Below are positions 1-7,749 of a DNA stretch of 64,000 nucleotides, one piece after another. The stretch is from Pseudonocardia endophytica (lineage in GTDB: Bacteria; Actinomycetota; Actinomycetes; Mycobacteriales; Pseudonocardiaceae). The notes below the pieces were generated by a model, which saw only the letters and a program-made list of their open reading frames with translations, had not been told where the DNA came from and did not search any database. The position numbers were made by a program, and so were the translations under genes. The stretch is taken from the NCBI RefSeq assembly GCF_004339565.1, contig NZ_SMFZ01000001.1, forward strand, positions 1,798,001 to 1,862,000. Reading direction: 5' to 3'. The stretch's first letter is position 1. Each line of letters starts with the position of its first letter.

Positions 1-219
1 CCGCCGCTCTCGCCCTGGTAGGACGCGTCGAACGCGAGCGCGACGAAGCCGTTCGCGGCCATCTTGCCCGCGTACAGACCGGCCGTCTGCTCCTTCACGC
101 CGCCGCCCGGGTGGACGACGACCAGGGCGGCGTAGCTGCCCGCCGGGTCGAAGCCGTCCGGCAGGTAGAGGTTCCCGGCCATCGTGACCGGGCCGTTCGG
201 GAAGGTCGTGGATTCCATG
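1..219 (-). CDS. alpha/beta hydrolase (dienelactone-hydrolase-like), 3' end cut by window edge
   Basis: The first 73 codons of a minus-strand gene begin at an ATG at 219 and run off the left edge. The protein opens MESTTFPNGPVTMAGNLYLP and continues with VVVHPGGGVKEQTAG and AFDASYQGESGG. This is the N-terminal beta-sheet and oxyanion-loop region of the YcjY/dienelactone-hydrolase-like alpha/beta hydrolases. The nucleophile and catalytic acid lie outside the window, so the reaction cannot be stated. It is divergent from the helix-turn-helix regulator at 324, the usual arrangement for a regulator and its target. The family call is fairly secure; the substrate is unknown. Confidence 0.75.
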
Positions 220-253
220 CCGTCCACCGTCCCGCGGGCGCCGCGCGCGTGGC

Positions 254-282
254 AGGCGCTGCCTGTCGGGGGTACCGGCAGC
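254..282. promoter_or_regulatory. possible operator between divergent hydrolase and regulator genes
   Basis: The roughly 100 bp between the divergent starts at 219 and 324 hold two overlapping inverted repeats. One is AGGC-GCT-GCCT at 254-264 and the other is GCTGCC/GGCAGC at 258-263 and 277-282. Such symmetry between a regulator and a divergent enzyme gene is a plausible binding site. Short GC-rich repeats are common by chance here, so this is weak. Confidence 0.3.
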
Positions 283-323
283 CCCCCTCCCACACGCGCG
301 CCGACGTCCTAACCTCGACGAGT

Positions 324-1172
324 GTGGACACCGCGAAGGACGTCAAGGACTTCCTGACGACCCGCCGCGCGAAGATCACCCCGGAGATGGCGGGCCTGCC
401 GCCGGGCGGTCGGCGACGGGTGCCGGGGCTGCGCCGCGAGGAGGTCGCGCTGCTGGCCGGGGTCAGCGCCGAGTACTACGTGCAGATCGAGCGCGGACAG
501 GTCTCCGGCGTCTCCGACGAGGTCCTGCAGGCAGTGGCCGGTGTGCTGCAGCTCGACGACGTGGAGACGACCCATCTGTTCGACCTGTGCCGTGCCGCCT
601 CCTCCCGGCGGGGCCGCGCGCGTGGCGGCACGCAGGCGAGTCGGGTGCCGGAGTACGTCCAGGCGCTGATGGACGCGATGGTGACGGCGCCTGCGATCGT
701 GCAGAACGGCCGGCTGGACATCCTCGGTGCGAACGCGCTCGGCCGGGCGATCTACGCCCCGGTCCTCGAGGCGCCGTCGGCGAACATCGCCCGATTCGTG
801 TTCCTCGACGAGCGCGCCCCCGACACGTTCCCCGCATGGGAGACGACCGCCGACGACGCGGTCGCCCTGCTACGCATGGAGGCGGCCCGGACGCCGCACT
901 CGCGGGCGGTCGCGTCGCTGGTCGGCGCGCTGTCCACCCGTAGCGACCAGTTCGCCCGCCGCTGGGCGAACCACGACGTCCGCGCCCACCGCCGCGGGAC
1001 GAAGCGGTTCGGTCACCCGGTCGTCGGCGAGCTGACGCTGCGGTTCGAGGGGCTGGAGATCACGAGCGCGCCCGGGCTCGTGCTCGTCGGCTACACGGCC
1101 GAGCCGGCGTCGCCGTCCGAGGAGGCGCTGCGGCTCCTGTCGAGCTGGGCCGCGGCGGAACCCCTCGCGTGA
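324..1172 (+). CDS. XRE/MmyB-like helix-turn-helix transcriptional regulator
   Basis: This is a cytoplasmic DNA-binding protein of 282 residues from the GTG at 324. The open frame continues further upstream, but that part is not protein-like, and the GTG gives the usual family start VDTAKDVKDFLTTRRAKITP. Residues about 10-80 form the helix-turn-helix (VPGLRREEVALLAGVSAEYYVQIERG). The rest matches the MmyB-like ligand-binding domain (MLTR_LBD) with the characteristic RxxHxFxHPxVGELTL-type segment near the C-terminus (RFGHPVVGELTLRFEGLEI). Such actinobacterial proteins usually control a divergent oxidoreductase or hydrolase, here the gene at 1-219. The ligand is unknown. Confidence 0.85.
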   Translation: MDTAKDVKDFLTTRRAKITPEMAGLPPGGRRRVPGLRREEVALLAGVSAEYYVQIERGQVSGVSDEVLQAVAGVLQLDDVETTHLFDLCRAASSRRGRARGGTQASRVPEYVQALMDAMVTAPAIVQNGRLDILGANALGRAIYAPVLEAPSANIARFVFLDERAPDTFPAWETTADDAVALLRMEAARTPHSRAVASLVGALSTRSDQFARRWANHDVRAHRRGTKRFGHPVVGELTLRFEGLEITSAPGLVLVGYTAEPASPSEEALRLLSSWAAAEPLA

Positions 1173-1176
1173 CGAC

Positions 1177-1839
1177 TCAGTCCGTGACGACGGTGATCGC
1201 GTCGTCCACCTCGGCGCGCGTCGTGCGGAACCCGTTGGCCGGGTGCTCGAGGTCGGCGTAGCCGAACGACACCGCGCAGACGACAAGCCGGTCGTCGGGC
1301 AGCGCGAAGTGCTCGCGCACGTAGGGCGAGTGCATCGCGATCGCGGCCTGCGGGATCGTCGCGATCCCCAGGCTGGTGGCGGCATTGATCAGGTTCGCGA
1401 CGTACCCGCCGCAGTCGATCGCGCCGTAGGTCGCCTGGTCCCGGTCGGTGGTGATCACGGCGACGTGCGGGGCGCCGAAGAAGTCGAAGTTCTTGAGGCT
1501 CTGCTCCGCCCGCGCCGCCTTGTCGTCGCGGGCGATCCCGAGCGACTCGTAGAGGGCGAACCCGCACTCGCGTCGCCGGTCCAAGTAGATGCCGTAGTAG
1601 CCCTCCGGCGCCGTCAGGTCCGGCTCCGGCGCGTGGGTCCGCGCGTGCTCGGTGAGCCCCGATCCGAACCGCCGGGTCGCCTCTCCCGCCGTGACGAACA
1701 CCTGCCACGGCTGGGTGTTGCACCAGGACGCGGTCCGCTGGGCGATCGCGAACATCTCCCGCATCTCGGCGTCCGGAACCGGGTCGGGCAGGTACGCCCG
1801 GCAGCTCCAGCGCTCGCCCAGCAGCTTCTTGAACTCCAC
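1177..1839 (-). CDS. nitroreductase family flavoprotein
   Basis: The protein has 220 residues from a GTG at 1839; another GTG lies one codon upstream, so the exact start is uncertain. The N-terminus has the FMN-binding arginine signature of the nitroreductase fold (GERWSCRAYLPDPVPDAEM), followed by RTASWCNTQPWQVFVTAG. A central segment (CGGYVANLINAATSLGIATIP) and the C-terminal VVCAVSFGYADLEHPANGFR are also typical. The family reduces nitroaromatics, quinones or similar acceptors with NAD(P)H using FMN; the acceptor here is unknown. It lies convergent to the MmyB-like regulator and downstream of the alcohol dehydrogenase, from which it is separated by a repeat-containing hairpin region, so it may be a separate unit. 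Confidence 0.85.
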   Translation of the reverse strand: MEFKKLLGERWSCRAYLPDPVPDAEMREMFAIAQRTASWCNTQPWQVFVTAGEATRRFGSGLTEHARTHAPEPDLTAPEGYYGIYLDRRRECGFALYESLGIARDDKAARAEQSLKNFDFFGAPHVAVITTDRDQATYGAIDCGGYVANLINAATSLGIATIPQAAIAMHSPYVREHFALPDDRLVVCAVSFGYADLEHPANGFRTTRAEVDDAITVVTD

Positions 1840-1859
1840 CACTCCACACCCCACCAGAA

Positions 1860-1904
1860 CGAACGGCACCCTCGGGCAACAACATTGCCCGAACGGCACC
1901 CTCG
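1860..1904. repeat. 15-bp direct repeat flanking a small hairpin
   Basis: The sequence CGAACGGCACCCTCG occurs at 1860-1874 and again at 1890-1904. Between the copies is a perfect 6-bp stem, GGGCAA (1874-1879) and TTGCCC (1885-1890), with a 5-nt loop. The outer CGAACG also pairs with the CGTTCG that overlaps the end of the second copy. It sits between the stop of the alcohol dehydrogenase and the nitroreductase start. It may act as a weak terminator, or it may be a dispersed intergenic repeat of this genus. Confidence 0.55.
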
Positions 1905-1925
1905 TTCGCTCCGGAACGCCCGCGG

Positions 1926-2981
1926 TCAGAACTCGATGACGGCCTTGCCGCCGGCCTGCTTGTCGAACTTCTCGTACGCCTCGCGGGCCTGCTCGACCGT
2001 CCAGTGATCGGTGAACAGGTCGTCGACGGCGATGCCGTGTCGGGCGACGTAGCGCGCGCACTCCCCCAGCCCGACGTTGGAGAACGTGTACGTGCCGACC
2101 AGCGTGATCTGCTTGAGCACCAGGTCCGGCGCGACGTCGAGCGTGACGTCCCCACCGAGCCCGACGTAGGCGCAGCGACCCCACGGCGCGAGGCTGCGGA
2201 CGGCCTCGACCCGCGCGGACGGCGCACCGGCGCACTCGACCGCCGCCGTCGCACCCTTGCCTCCGGTGATCTCCTTGATCGCGGCGACGGTGTCGCCGTC
2301 GGCCGAGTTCACCACGTGGTGCGCGCCGCGGGCCTTGCCGACCTCGAGCCGCTCGGCGTCGATGTCGACGGCGATCACCTCGGCGCCCATCGACGCCGCG
2401 AACTGCACGGCGGACTGCCCGATCGGCCCGAGCCCGAACACGGCGACCGTGTCCAGCGCTGTGACGTCGATCCGGCGCAGCGCGCCGAACGCCGTCCCGG
2501 TGCCGCAGGCGATCGCCGCCCCGGCCGGGAAGCTGACCCCCTCCGGCAGGTGCACGAGCGTGTTCGCCGGGGCGACCATGTAGTTCGCGTGGCCGCCGTG
2601 GGCGGTGGCGCCGTAGATCGTCGCGCCGGTGGGGCACATCTGCGTCCAGCCGCTGCGGCACAGGTCGCAGACGCCGCAGCCGTCGTAGTGGAACTGCATG
2701 ACGCGGTCCCCGATGGAGAACGCGGTCACGCCGTCGCCGACGGCCTCGACGACGCCGCACGGCTCGTGACCGGCGACGATCGGCGGGATCTCGTCGTCGC
2801 CGAAACCCTTGAACCCCAACGCCTTCAGGCCTGCGCCGGGCGGGTCGCGGTACAGCTTGAGGTCGCTGCCGCACAGGCCGGACGCCTTGATCCCGATGAC
2901 GACCTCTCCCGGACCGGGCGTCGGTTCGTCGAAGTCCATGACCTCGAGCGTGCGATCGCCGGTGAAGACGACACCCCTCAC
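1926..2981 (-). CDS. zinc-dependent medium-chain alcohol dehydrogenase
   Basis: This 351-residue cytoplasmic dehydrogenase should oxidise an alcohol to an aldehyde or ketone with NAD(P)+. Catalytic zinc ligands are visible at Cys37 (GLCGSD) and His72 in GHEP. The structural-zinc lobe has cysteines at about 102, 105, 108 and 116 (GCGVCDLCRSGWTQMC). The nucleotide-binding motif GLGPIG is at about 183-188. The ATG overlaps the end of the upstream cupin gene by 4 bp, so the two are translationally coupled. With the aldehyde dehydrogenase upstream it fits an alcohol to aldehyde to acid sequence after P450 hydroxylation; that pathway is inference. The last nine codons recur as a relic at 8739-8768. 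Confidence 0.9.
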   Translation of the reverse strand: MRGVVFTGDRTLEVMDFDEPTPGPGEVVIGIKASGLCGSDLKLYRDPPGAGLKALGFKGFGDDEIPPIVAGHEPCGVVEAVGDGVTAFSIGDRVMQFHYDGCGVCDLCRSGWTQMCPTGATIYGATAHGGHANYMVAPANTLVHLPEGVSFPAGAAIACGTGTAFGALRRIDVTALDTVAVFGLGPIGQSAVQFAASMGAEVIAVDIDAERLEVGKARGAHHVVNSADGDTVAAIKEITGGKGATAAVECAGAPSARVEAVRSLAPWGRCAYVGLGGDVTLDVAPDLVLKQITLVGTYTFSNVGLGECARYVARHGIAVDDLFTDHWTVEQAREAYEKFDKQAGGKAVIEF

Positions 2982-3514
2982 CGCGTGCCCGCCATCATCG
3001 TCGCGACGATCAGCACCGGCTCGGTCGTGCGGTTCGACCAGATGTGCTTGACGCCGCGGGTGACGAACGTGTCGCCGGGCTTGAGCAGCGTCTCGCCGGT
3101 CTCCATCACGGCGTACAGCTCACCGGAGATCACGGTGACCACGTCGACGGTGTCGGTCTCGTGCCAGAGCCCGCCGTGCGCGCTGTCGTCGACCCCCTCG
3201 TGGGAGTCACCGCCGTGGAACGCGTCCAGGGACTCGGCGTAGGCCTTGGCATCGAACTCGCTGTCCGGCGGGAAGCTCGCGAGCCGCACGACCAGGCCGT
3301 TCTTCGGCGGGTCGAGCACCGGCTCGACGCCCAGCGTGGCCGCGGAGTCCACGGCGGACGGCACGCTGTCGACCTGCCAGGTGTCCATCACGGTGAAGCC
3401 GGGGGCAGCGACGCGGGTGGCCGTGTTGCCGTCGCTGACGATCGTCGACTGGCCGTTCTCGTCGACGCCCGAGACGACGACGCGGGCCTGGGCCTTGAGG
3501 TGCTCTCCGGGCAT
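2978..3514 (-). CDS. cupin domain protein
   Basis: The 178-residue protein has a single C-terminal cupin barrel. Motif 1 is weak (GGLWHETDTVDVVTVISGELYAVMETGE) and motif 2 is LLKPGDTFVTRGVKHIWSN, with the His and Glu positions expected for a metal site. The N-terminal half looks like a second, degenerate beta domain. Cupins of this kind serve as dioxygenases, isomerases or small-ligand sensors, and the sequence does not decide between them. It sits between the aldehyde dehydrogenase (33 bp away) and the alcohol dehydrogenase (4-bp overlap), so it belongs to the same transcript. Function unassigned. Confidence 0.75.
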   Translation of the reverse strand: MPGEHLKAQARVVVSGVDENGQSTIVSDGNTATRVAAPGFTVMDTWQVDSVPSAVDSAATLGVEPVLDPPKNGLVVRLASFPPDSEFDAKAYAESLDAFHGGDSHEGVDDSAHGGLWHETDTVDVVTVISGELYAVMETGETLLKPGDTFVTRGVKHIWSNRTTEPVLIVATMMAGTR

Positions 3515-3547
3515 GGTGATGACTCCTTTGTCTGGTGTGGACGGATC

Positions 3548-5017
3548 TCAGACGTGGACGGTCGGGACGAAGCCCTTCGGGAGCCCGACGGACTTGATCT
3601 CCACGTAGGCGTCGAACCCCTCGGGCCCGGCCTCCCGGCCGATGCCGCTGGACTTGAAGCCCCCGATCGGCGCGTGGAACCCGACCGGGCTGCCGTTCAG
3701 CTCGACCGTGCCGGTACGGATCCGCCGGGCGACGTCGAAGCCGCGCTGCGGGTCGCCGGTGAACACCGACCCGTTGAGCCCGTAGGCGGAGTCGTTGGCG
3801 ATCGCCACGGCTTCGTCGACGTCGTCGTAGGCCAGTACGGACACGACCGGTCCGAAGATCTCCTCCTGCGCGATCGTCATCGACGGGTCGACGCCGGCGA
3901 ACACCGTGGGCTCGACGAACCAGCCGTCGCCCAGTCCGGACGGCCGTCCGCCACCGAGCACGACCTGCGCTCCCTGGTCGCGTCCGGACCGGATATAGCC
4001 CTCGACACGGCCGCGTTGTACGTCGCTGACCAGGGGGCCGATCTGTGTGTCCGGGTCGGTCGGGTCACCGACCGGCATCGTGGAGACCATCGCCGAGAAC
4101 GCGTCCAGGAACTCCCGCTCGCGCGAGCGGGGCACGATGATCCGGGTCTTGAGGCTGCAGACCTGGCCGCTGTTGCGGAACGAGCCGGTCCGCAGCTGCT
4201 CGACGGCAGGCCCGAAGTCCGCGTCGTCGAGCAGGACGGCGGCGGACTTGCCGCCGAGCTCCAGCGTGACGCGCTTGAGGTCGTGCCCGCACAGCGACGC
4301 GATCCGTCGACCGGCGGCGGTGGATCCGGTGAACGCGACCTTGTCGATCTCCGGGTGCGCGACGAGGTGCTCGCTCACCTCGCGGTCGGCGGGAACGACG
4401 TTCACCACGCCGTCTGGCAGCCCAGCCTCGGACAGCAGCTCGGCAAGCAGGTAGGCGTCCAGCGGCGTCTGTGGCGCAGGTTTGAGCACGACGGTGCAGC
4501 CGGCCAGCAGTGCAGGTGCCAGCTTCATGATCGAGATCAGCAGCGGCGCGTTCCACGGGACGACCGCGGCGACGACGCCGACCGGCTCGCGCAGCACGAC
4601 CGAGCGGCCGGTGGCCGCTTGCCGCTCACTGACCCAGGGATAGTCCGGGGCGAGCTCGAGGAACGTGTCCAGCACGACCTTCGGTCCGGCGGCCTGCATC
4701 GAGCGGGACAGCGTGATCGGGCAGCCCATCTCGTCGGTGACCAGGGAGGCGATCTCGTCGGCGCGCGCGCCGAGCGCGTCGCTGACGCGACTCAGGACCG
4801 CGATGCGCTCCTTCAGCGATGTCCGGGGCCAGTCGCCGTGGTCGAACGCCTGCCGCGCCGCCGCCACGGCTGCATCGACGTCCGGGACCGACGCGGAGGG
4901 CACCGACGCGATCGGCTGCGTAGTGAACGGCGAGGTCACCGTGAGGGTCTCGGTGGATCGCGCCTCCACCCAGCGGCCCCCGATGAAGAGCTTGCTGTCG
5001 GTGCCCGTCGAGACCAT
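3548..5017 (-). CDS. NAD(P)-dependent aldehyde dehydrogenase
   Basis: This is a full-length 489-residue class 3-type aldehyde dehydrogenase. Visible motifs are VPWNAPLL, the Rossmann segment FTGSTAAGRRIA (about 229-240), ELGGK with the general base Glu at 253, and SFRNSGQVC with the catalytic Cys at 287. EEIFGPVVSV follows. It oxidises an aldehyde to the acid. It is the first gene of the minus-strand unit aldehyde dehydrogenase-cupin-alcohol dehydrogenase. Its promoter region carries the AT-rich element found at three other island genes (5084-5101), which suggests control by the AraC-type regulators. Confidence 0.92.
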   Translation of the reverse strand: MVSTGTDSKLFIGGRWVEARSTETLTVTSPFTTQPIASVPSASVPDVDAAVAAARQAFDHGDWPRTSLKERIAVLSRVSDALGARADEIASLVTDEMGCPITLSRSMQAAGPKVVLDTFLELAPDYPWVSERQAATGRSVVLREPVGVVAAVVPWNAPLLISIMKLAPALLAGCTVVLKPAPQTPLDAYLLAELLSEAGLPDGVVNVVPADREVSEHLVAHPEIDKVAFTGSTAAGRRIASLCGHDLKRVTLELGGKSAAVLLDDADFGPAVEQLRTGSFRNSGQVCSLKTRIIVPRSREREFLDAFSAMVSTMPVGDPTDPDTQIGPLVSDVQRGRVEGYIRSGRDQGAQVVLGGGRPSGLGDGWFVEPTVFAGVDPSMTIAQEEIFGPVVSVLAYDDVDEAVAIANDSAYGLNGSVFTGDPQRGFDVARRIRTGTVELNGSPVGFHAPIGGFKSSGIGREAGPEGFDAYVEIKSVGLPKGFVPTVHV

Positions 5018-5083
5018 CCGGCTCGTCCTCTCGTCATGACCAGGCCGCGGAAGTGCCGTGGGCTGGGTCGCGTGGGTGAGCTA

Positions 5084-5101
5084 CTTCGTACCATATATTA
5101 T
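5084..5101 (-). promoter_or_regulatory. shared AT-rich element, copy A (upstream of aldehyde dehydrogenase)
   Basis: Read on the minus strand this is ATAATATATGGTACGAAG, ending about 70 nt before the aldehyde dehydrogenase ATG. The AATATAT core and the adjoining TRCG-like bases match copies at 7691, 13113 and 14216. All four point toward their downstream gene. In DNA this GC-rich the core stands out. Whether it is a regulator site or a -10-like promoter box is not decided. Confidence 0.6.
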
Positions 5102-5190
5102 CTTTAATGCAAGACTCGGCCTCGACGAGCGCAGGAGGCCCGAGGGACGAATCGCCCGTCCCGGCAGTAGTCTCCGGCGACGCCGAGATC

Positions 5191-5198
5191 AGGGAGGG
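5191..5198 (+). promoter_or_regulatory. Shine-Dalgarno that sets the LtrA start
   Basis: AGGGAGGG lies 7 nt before the GTG at 5206. The in-frame ATG at 5107 has no ribosome-binding site and overlaps the promoter element, so the GTG is preferred. Confidence 0.65.
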
Positions 5199-5205
5199 AA
5201 CCGCT

Positions 5206-6387
5206 GTGGCCCTACCGGACGCCCGACCGCGCCTGCTGCGACCGGACGGCGACGGCAGCTCCGAGGTCGCACCGATCGAGCTGTTCTTCGACCTGGTCTA
5301 CGTGTTCGCGATCGTCCAGGTCTCGCACACGCTGCTCGCGCATCTCACGCCGCTGGGCGCGCTGGAGACGGCGCTGCTGTTCGGTGCCGTGTGGTGGATG
5401 TGGAACTACACCGCTTGGGCCATGAACTACCTCGACCCGCGTGCCGGCGCGGTCCGGGTGCTCAACGCCGTGCTGATGCTGGCCGCCCTCGGCATGGCAC
5501 TGGCACTGCCCGAGGCGTTCGCGGAGGGCGGCCTCCTGTTCGCCGCCTGCTACGCCGTCGGGCAGGTGGGCCGGCCGGCCTTCATGTGGGTCACGATGCG
5601 CGGGCATGTGCTGTCCCGGAACTACCGCAACCTGCTGGTGTGGAGCGCGGTCGCCGCGGCGCTGTTCGTCGCCGGGGCGTTCCTGCCCACCGTGCCGCGC
5701 CTGATCGCGTGGGCGATCGCCCTGGCGATCGACGTCGCGGGCCCGCGGTTCGACTACCGCGTGCCCGGGCTCGGCTCGACACCGATGGAGAGCTGGCCCG
5801 CCGACGTCGAGCACCTCGCCGAGCGCAACCGGCTGGTGTTCATCATCGCGCTCGGCGAGTCGATCCTGATCATGGGCTTCACGATCTCCGAGCTGCCGGA
5901 GAAGACGCCGTATGTGTTCTTGATCGCCGTGCTCGGCTTCGTCGGGCTGTTCGCACTGTGGTGGTCCTACTTCGCCCTCGCCGGGCCGGAGACCGACGCG
6001 AGCCACGGCGACGGCAGCACGGCCGCGTTGCGCGGGGCGTTCCCGTACGCCCACGGCCTGATGGTCGCCGGCGCGATCCTGTTCGCCGTGGCCATCGAGC
6101 TGCACATCACCCACCCCGAGACCGGACCCGCGCTCGTCCTGACCTCGATCGGCGGGCCGCTGCTCTACCTGGCCGGGAACATCCTGTTCCTGCGCTCCCG
6201 CACCGGATCGGTCGCCCGCGCGCGATATGTCGCGGCCGGTGCGCTCGTGCTGGTCGGCATCGTGGGTCTGGCCCTCGGGCATTCGCTCCCGGCGATCGCG
6301 CTCGGCGTCGCGGTGCTGGCCGTCGTGATCGCACTGGCCGCGGTCACCCAGCTGGCCGCAGGCCGGGAGCAGGTCCCGGCCGGCTGA
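5206..6387 (+). CDS. LtrA family multi-pass membrane protein (low temperature requirement protein A)
   Basis: The 393-residue protein starts at a GTG with a strong Shine-Dalgarno; the in-frame ATG at 5107 is less likely. It opens RLLRPDGDGSSEVAPIELFFDL, the hallmark of the LtrA family, followed by about ten hydrophobic segments through to the C-terminus. The segment HLAERNRLVFIIALGESI is also typical. The family is found in the inner membrane and its biochemical role is not established. Its place inside the P450/dehydrogenase island may indicate transport or tolerance of the substrate, but that is a guess. Its last codons recur at 8766-8792. It converges with the P450 gene with only 7 bp between the stops. 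Confidence 0.85.
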   Translation: MALPDARPRLLRPDGDGSSEVAPIELFFDLVYVFAIVQVSHTLLAHLTPLGALETALLFGAVWWMWNYTAWAMNYLDPRAGAVRVLNAVLMLAALGMALALPEAFAEGGLLFAACYAVGQVGRPAFMWVTMRGHVLSRNYRNLLVWSAVAAALFVAGAFLPTVPRLIAWAIALAIDVAGPRFDYRVPGLGSTPMESWPADVEHLAERNRLVFIIALGESILIMGFTISELPEKTPYVFLIAVLGFVGLFALWWSYFALAGPETDASHGDGSTAALRGAFPYAHGLMVAGAILFAVAIELHITHPETGPALVLTSIGGPLLYLAGNILFLRSRTGSVARARYVAAGALVLVGIVGLALGHSLPAIALGVAVLAVVIALAAVTQLAAGREQVPAG

Positions 6388-6394
6388 CTGCTGT

Positions 6395-7588
6395 TCAGGG
6401 CGCGACGAGGTAGGAGGCCAGGCCGCGGACCCACGGCGACGGCAACCACGTCACGTCGTCAGCGACGGGCCGCAGATTCGGCATGCGCTGCAGTGTCATC
6501 CCGAGCGCGAGGCCACACATCATCTTCCCGAGCACCGCGCCGATGCAGTAGTGCGGCCCCATCCCGAGCGCGAGGTGCCTGCTCAGCCCCGGCCGGTTGA
6601 TGTCGAACGTGTCCGGCTCGGCGAAGACCGTCTCGTCGCGGCACGCCGACGCAATGTAGGACAGCAGGACCGAGTCGGCGGGGATGACCTTGCCGTGCAG
6701 CTCGATGTCCTGGGTTGTGGTCCGGCCGAGGAAGCGCACCGGCGACACGTGCCGGAACGTCTCGTCGATCACGAGGGGGAGGACGTCCGGGTCGGTCTTG
6801 ACGGCGTCGAGCAGCGCGGGGTCTCCGAAGCACTCCCACAGCGCCGAGCTGATCAGGTGCGACGGCGTCTCCGCACCACCGAACTGGATGATGAACGTCA
6901 GGCTGAGCACCTCATCGGCGGACAGCACCTGCTGGTCCTCCTCGGCCTGGACCAATGCGCTCACGAGATCGTCGCCGGGGTGGATACGGCGGTAGGCGAT
7001 CAGCTCGGTGAAGTACCCCCGCAGCTCGTTCACGCTCCGGTGGATGCGGTCCAGCTCCTCCTGGGGCAGCACGCTGCGGGCACCCGACCGGATCAGGTCC
7101 GCGGTCCAGCGCTTGAACTCGTTGCGGGCGATCGTCTTGTCGGCGCCGAGGATCTGCGCCGTGACGTTCACCGGCACGTTCGCGGCGAAATCCGAGACGT
7201 AGTCGAACTCGGACCGGTCCTGGACTTCGTCCAGGAGCTCGCTGATCAACCCCCGGATGCCCGGCTCCATCTTCTTGATCAGCCCGGGCACGAAGGCCTT
7301 GCTCGCCAGCCGGCGGAGGCGCGCGTGGTCGGGCGGGTCCGACGAGATGATGGACGGGACCTGGGGTACCGGGTCGAACTCACCGAGCGCATTGTTGATC
7401 CAGTCCCGCGAGGAGTACAGCTCGGGGCGCCGCAACGTCGTCACGACGTCCTCGTACCGGAACAGCGCCCAGACCCCCATCGACTCGATGAAGTACGCCG
7501 GGGCCTCGTGCCGCATCGCCCGGTAGTACCCGAAAGGATTCTGCTGGTAGTCCTCGGACATCGGATCGAAGGCCGTTGCTGTGGTCAC
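6395..7588 (-). CDS. cytochrome P450
   Basis: This 397-residue soluble bacterial P450 should insert oxygen from O2 into a small substrate, using electrons from a ferredoxin system not encoded nearby. The I-helix motif is FGGAETPSHL, the ExxR of the K-helix is in IDETFRH, and the heme loop is LGMGPHYCIG with the thiolate Cys at about 348. The usual Phe of the heme loop is replaced by Leu. It is transcribed divergently from AraC regulator 1. P450, aldehyde dehydrogenase and AraC-type regulator sets are known from thiocarbamate (thc) and ether (eth) degradation in Rhodococcus. The similarity is in gene content only, so the substrate is undetermined. Confidence 0.92.
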   Translation of the reverse strand: MTTATAFDPMSEDYQQNPFGYYRAMRHEAPAYFIESMGVWALFRYEDVVTTLRRPELYSSRDWINNALGEFDPVPQVPSIISSDPPDHARLRRLASKAFVPGLIKKMEPGIRGLISELLDEVQDRSEFDYVSDFAANVPVNVTAQILGADKTIARNEFKRWTADLIRSGARSVLPQEELDRIHRSVNELRGYFTELIAYRRIHPGDDLVSALVQAEEDQQVLSADEVLSLTFIIQFGGAETPSHLISSALWECFGDPALLDAVKTDPDVLPLVIDETFRHVSPVRFLGRTTTQDIELHGKVIPADSVLLSYIASACRDETVFAEPDTFDINRPGLSRHLALGMGPHYCIGAVLGKMMCGLALGMTLQRMPNLRPVADDVTWLPSPWVRGLASYLVAP

Positions 7589-7690
7589 GTCAGACTCCCT
7601 GTCCGAGCTGCTTCACCGTCGCTGGGACCGTATGGGCCTGAGGTGTGGGTCACTATCCGCTCGACGCCGATCGTCGTCCTGTTTCCGATG

Positions 7691-7707
7691 AAATATATGA
7701 TGCGTGG
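7691..7707 (+). promoter_or_regulatory. shared AT-rich element, copy B (upstream of AraC regulator 1)
   Basis: AAATATATGATGCGTGG is about 45 nt before the regulator start at 7750, in the P450/AraC divergent region. AATATATGATGCGTG differs from copy D (AATATATTATGCGTG) at one position in 15. It may serve autoregulation and could also affect the P450 gene. Confidence 0.6.
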
Positions 7708-7738
7708 TACGGTGTCGCTGAAGGCACGACGAGGTGTC

Positions 7739-7744
7739 AGGAGG
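7739..7744 (+). promoter_or_regulatory. Shine-Dalgarno that sets the AraC regulator 1 start
   Basis: AGGAGG ends 5 nt before the GTG at 7750. The frame is open upstream to 7645, but that stretch crosses the promoter element, so 7750 is the likely start. This gives 330 residues, nearly identical in length to its paralogue at 13181. Confidence 0.65.
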
Positions 7745-7749
7745 CAGTG

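Noticed and set aside
2004..5107. Long open frames on the plus strand opposite the alcohol dehydrogenase, cupin and aldehyde dehydrogenase
   Set aside because: They are antisense to well-supported genes, very rich in Arg, Gly and Asp, and lack motifs; this is a GC-bias artefact. The same holds for long antisense frames opposite hyuA/hyuB, ctpC, the ABC operon and the acyl-CoA ligase.
5107..5205. LtrA starting at the ATG at 5107
   Set aside because: No ribosome-binding site, and the start would sit inside the AT-rich promoter element; the GTG at 5206 has AGGGAGGG and the family N-terminus.
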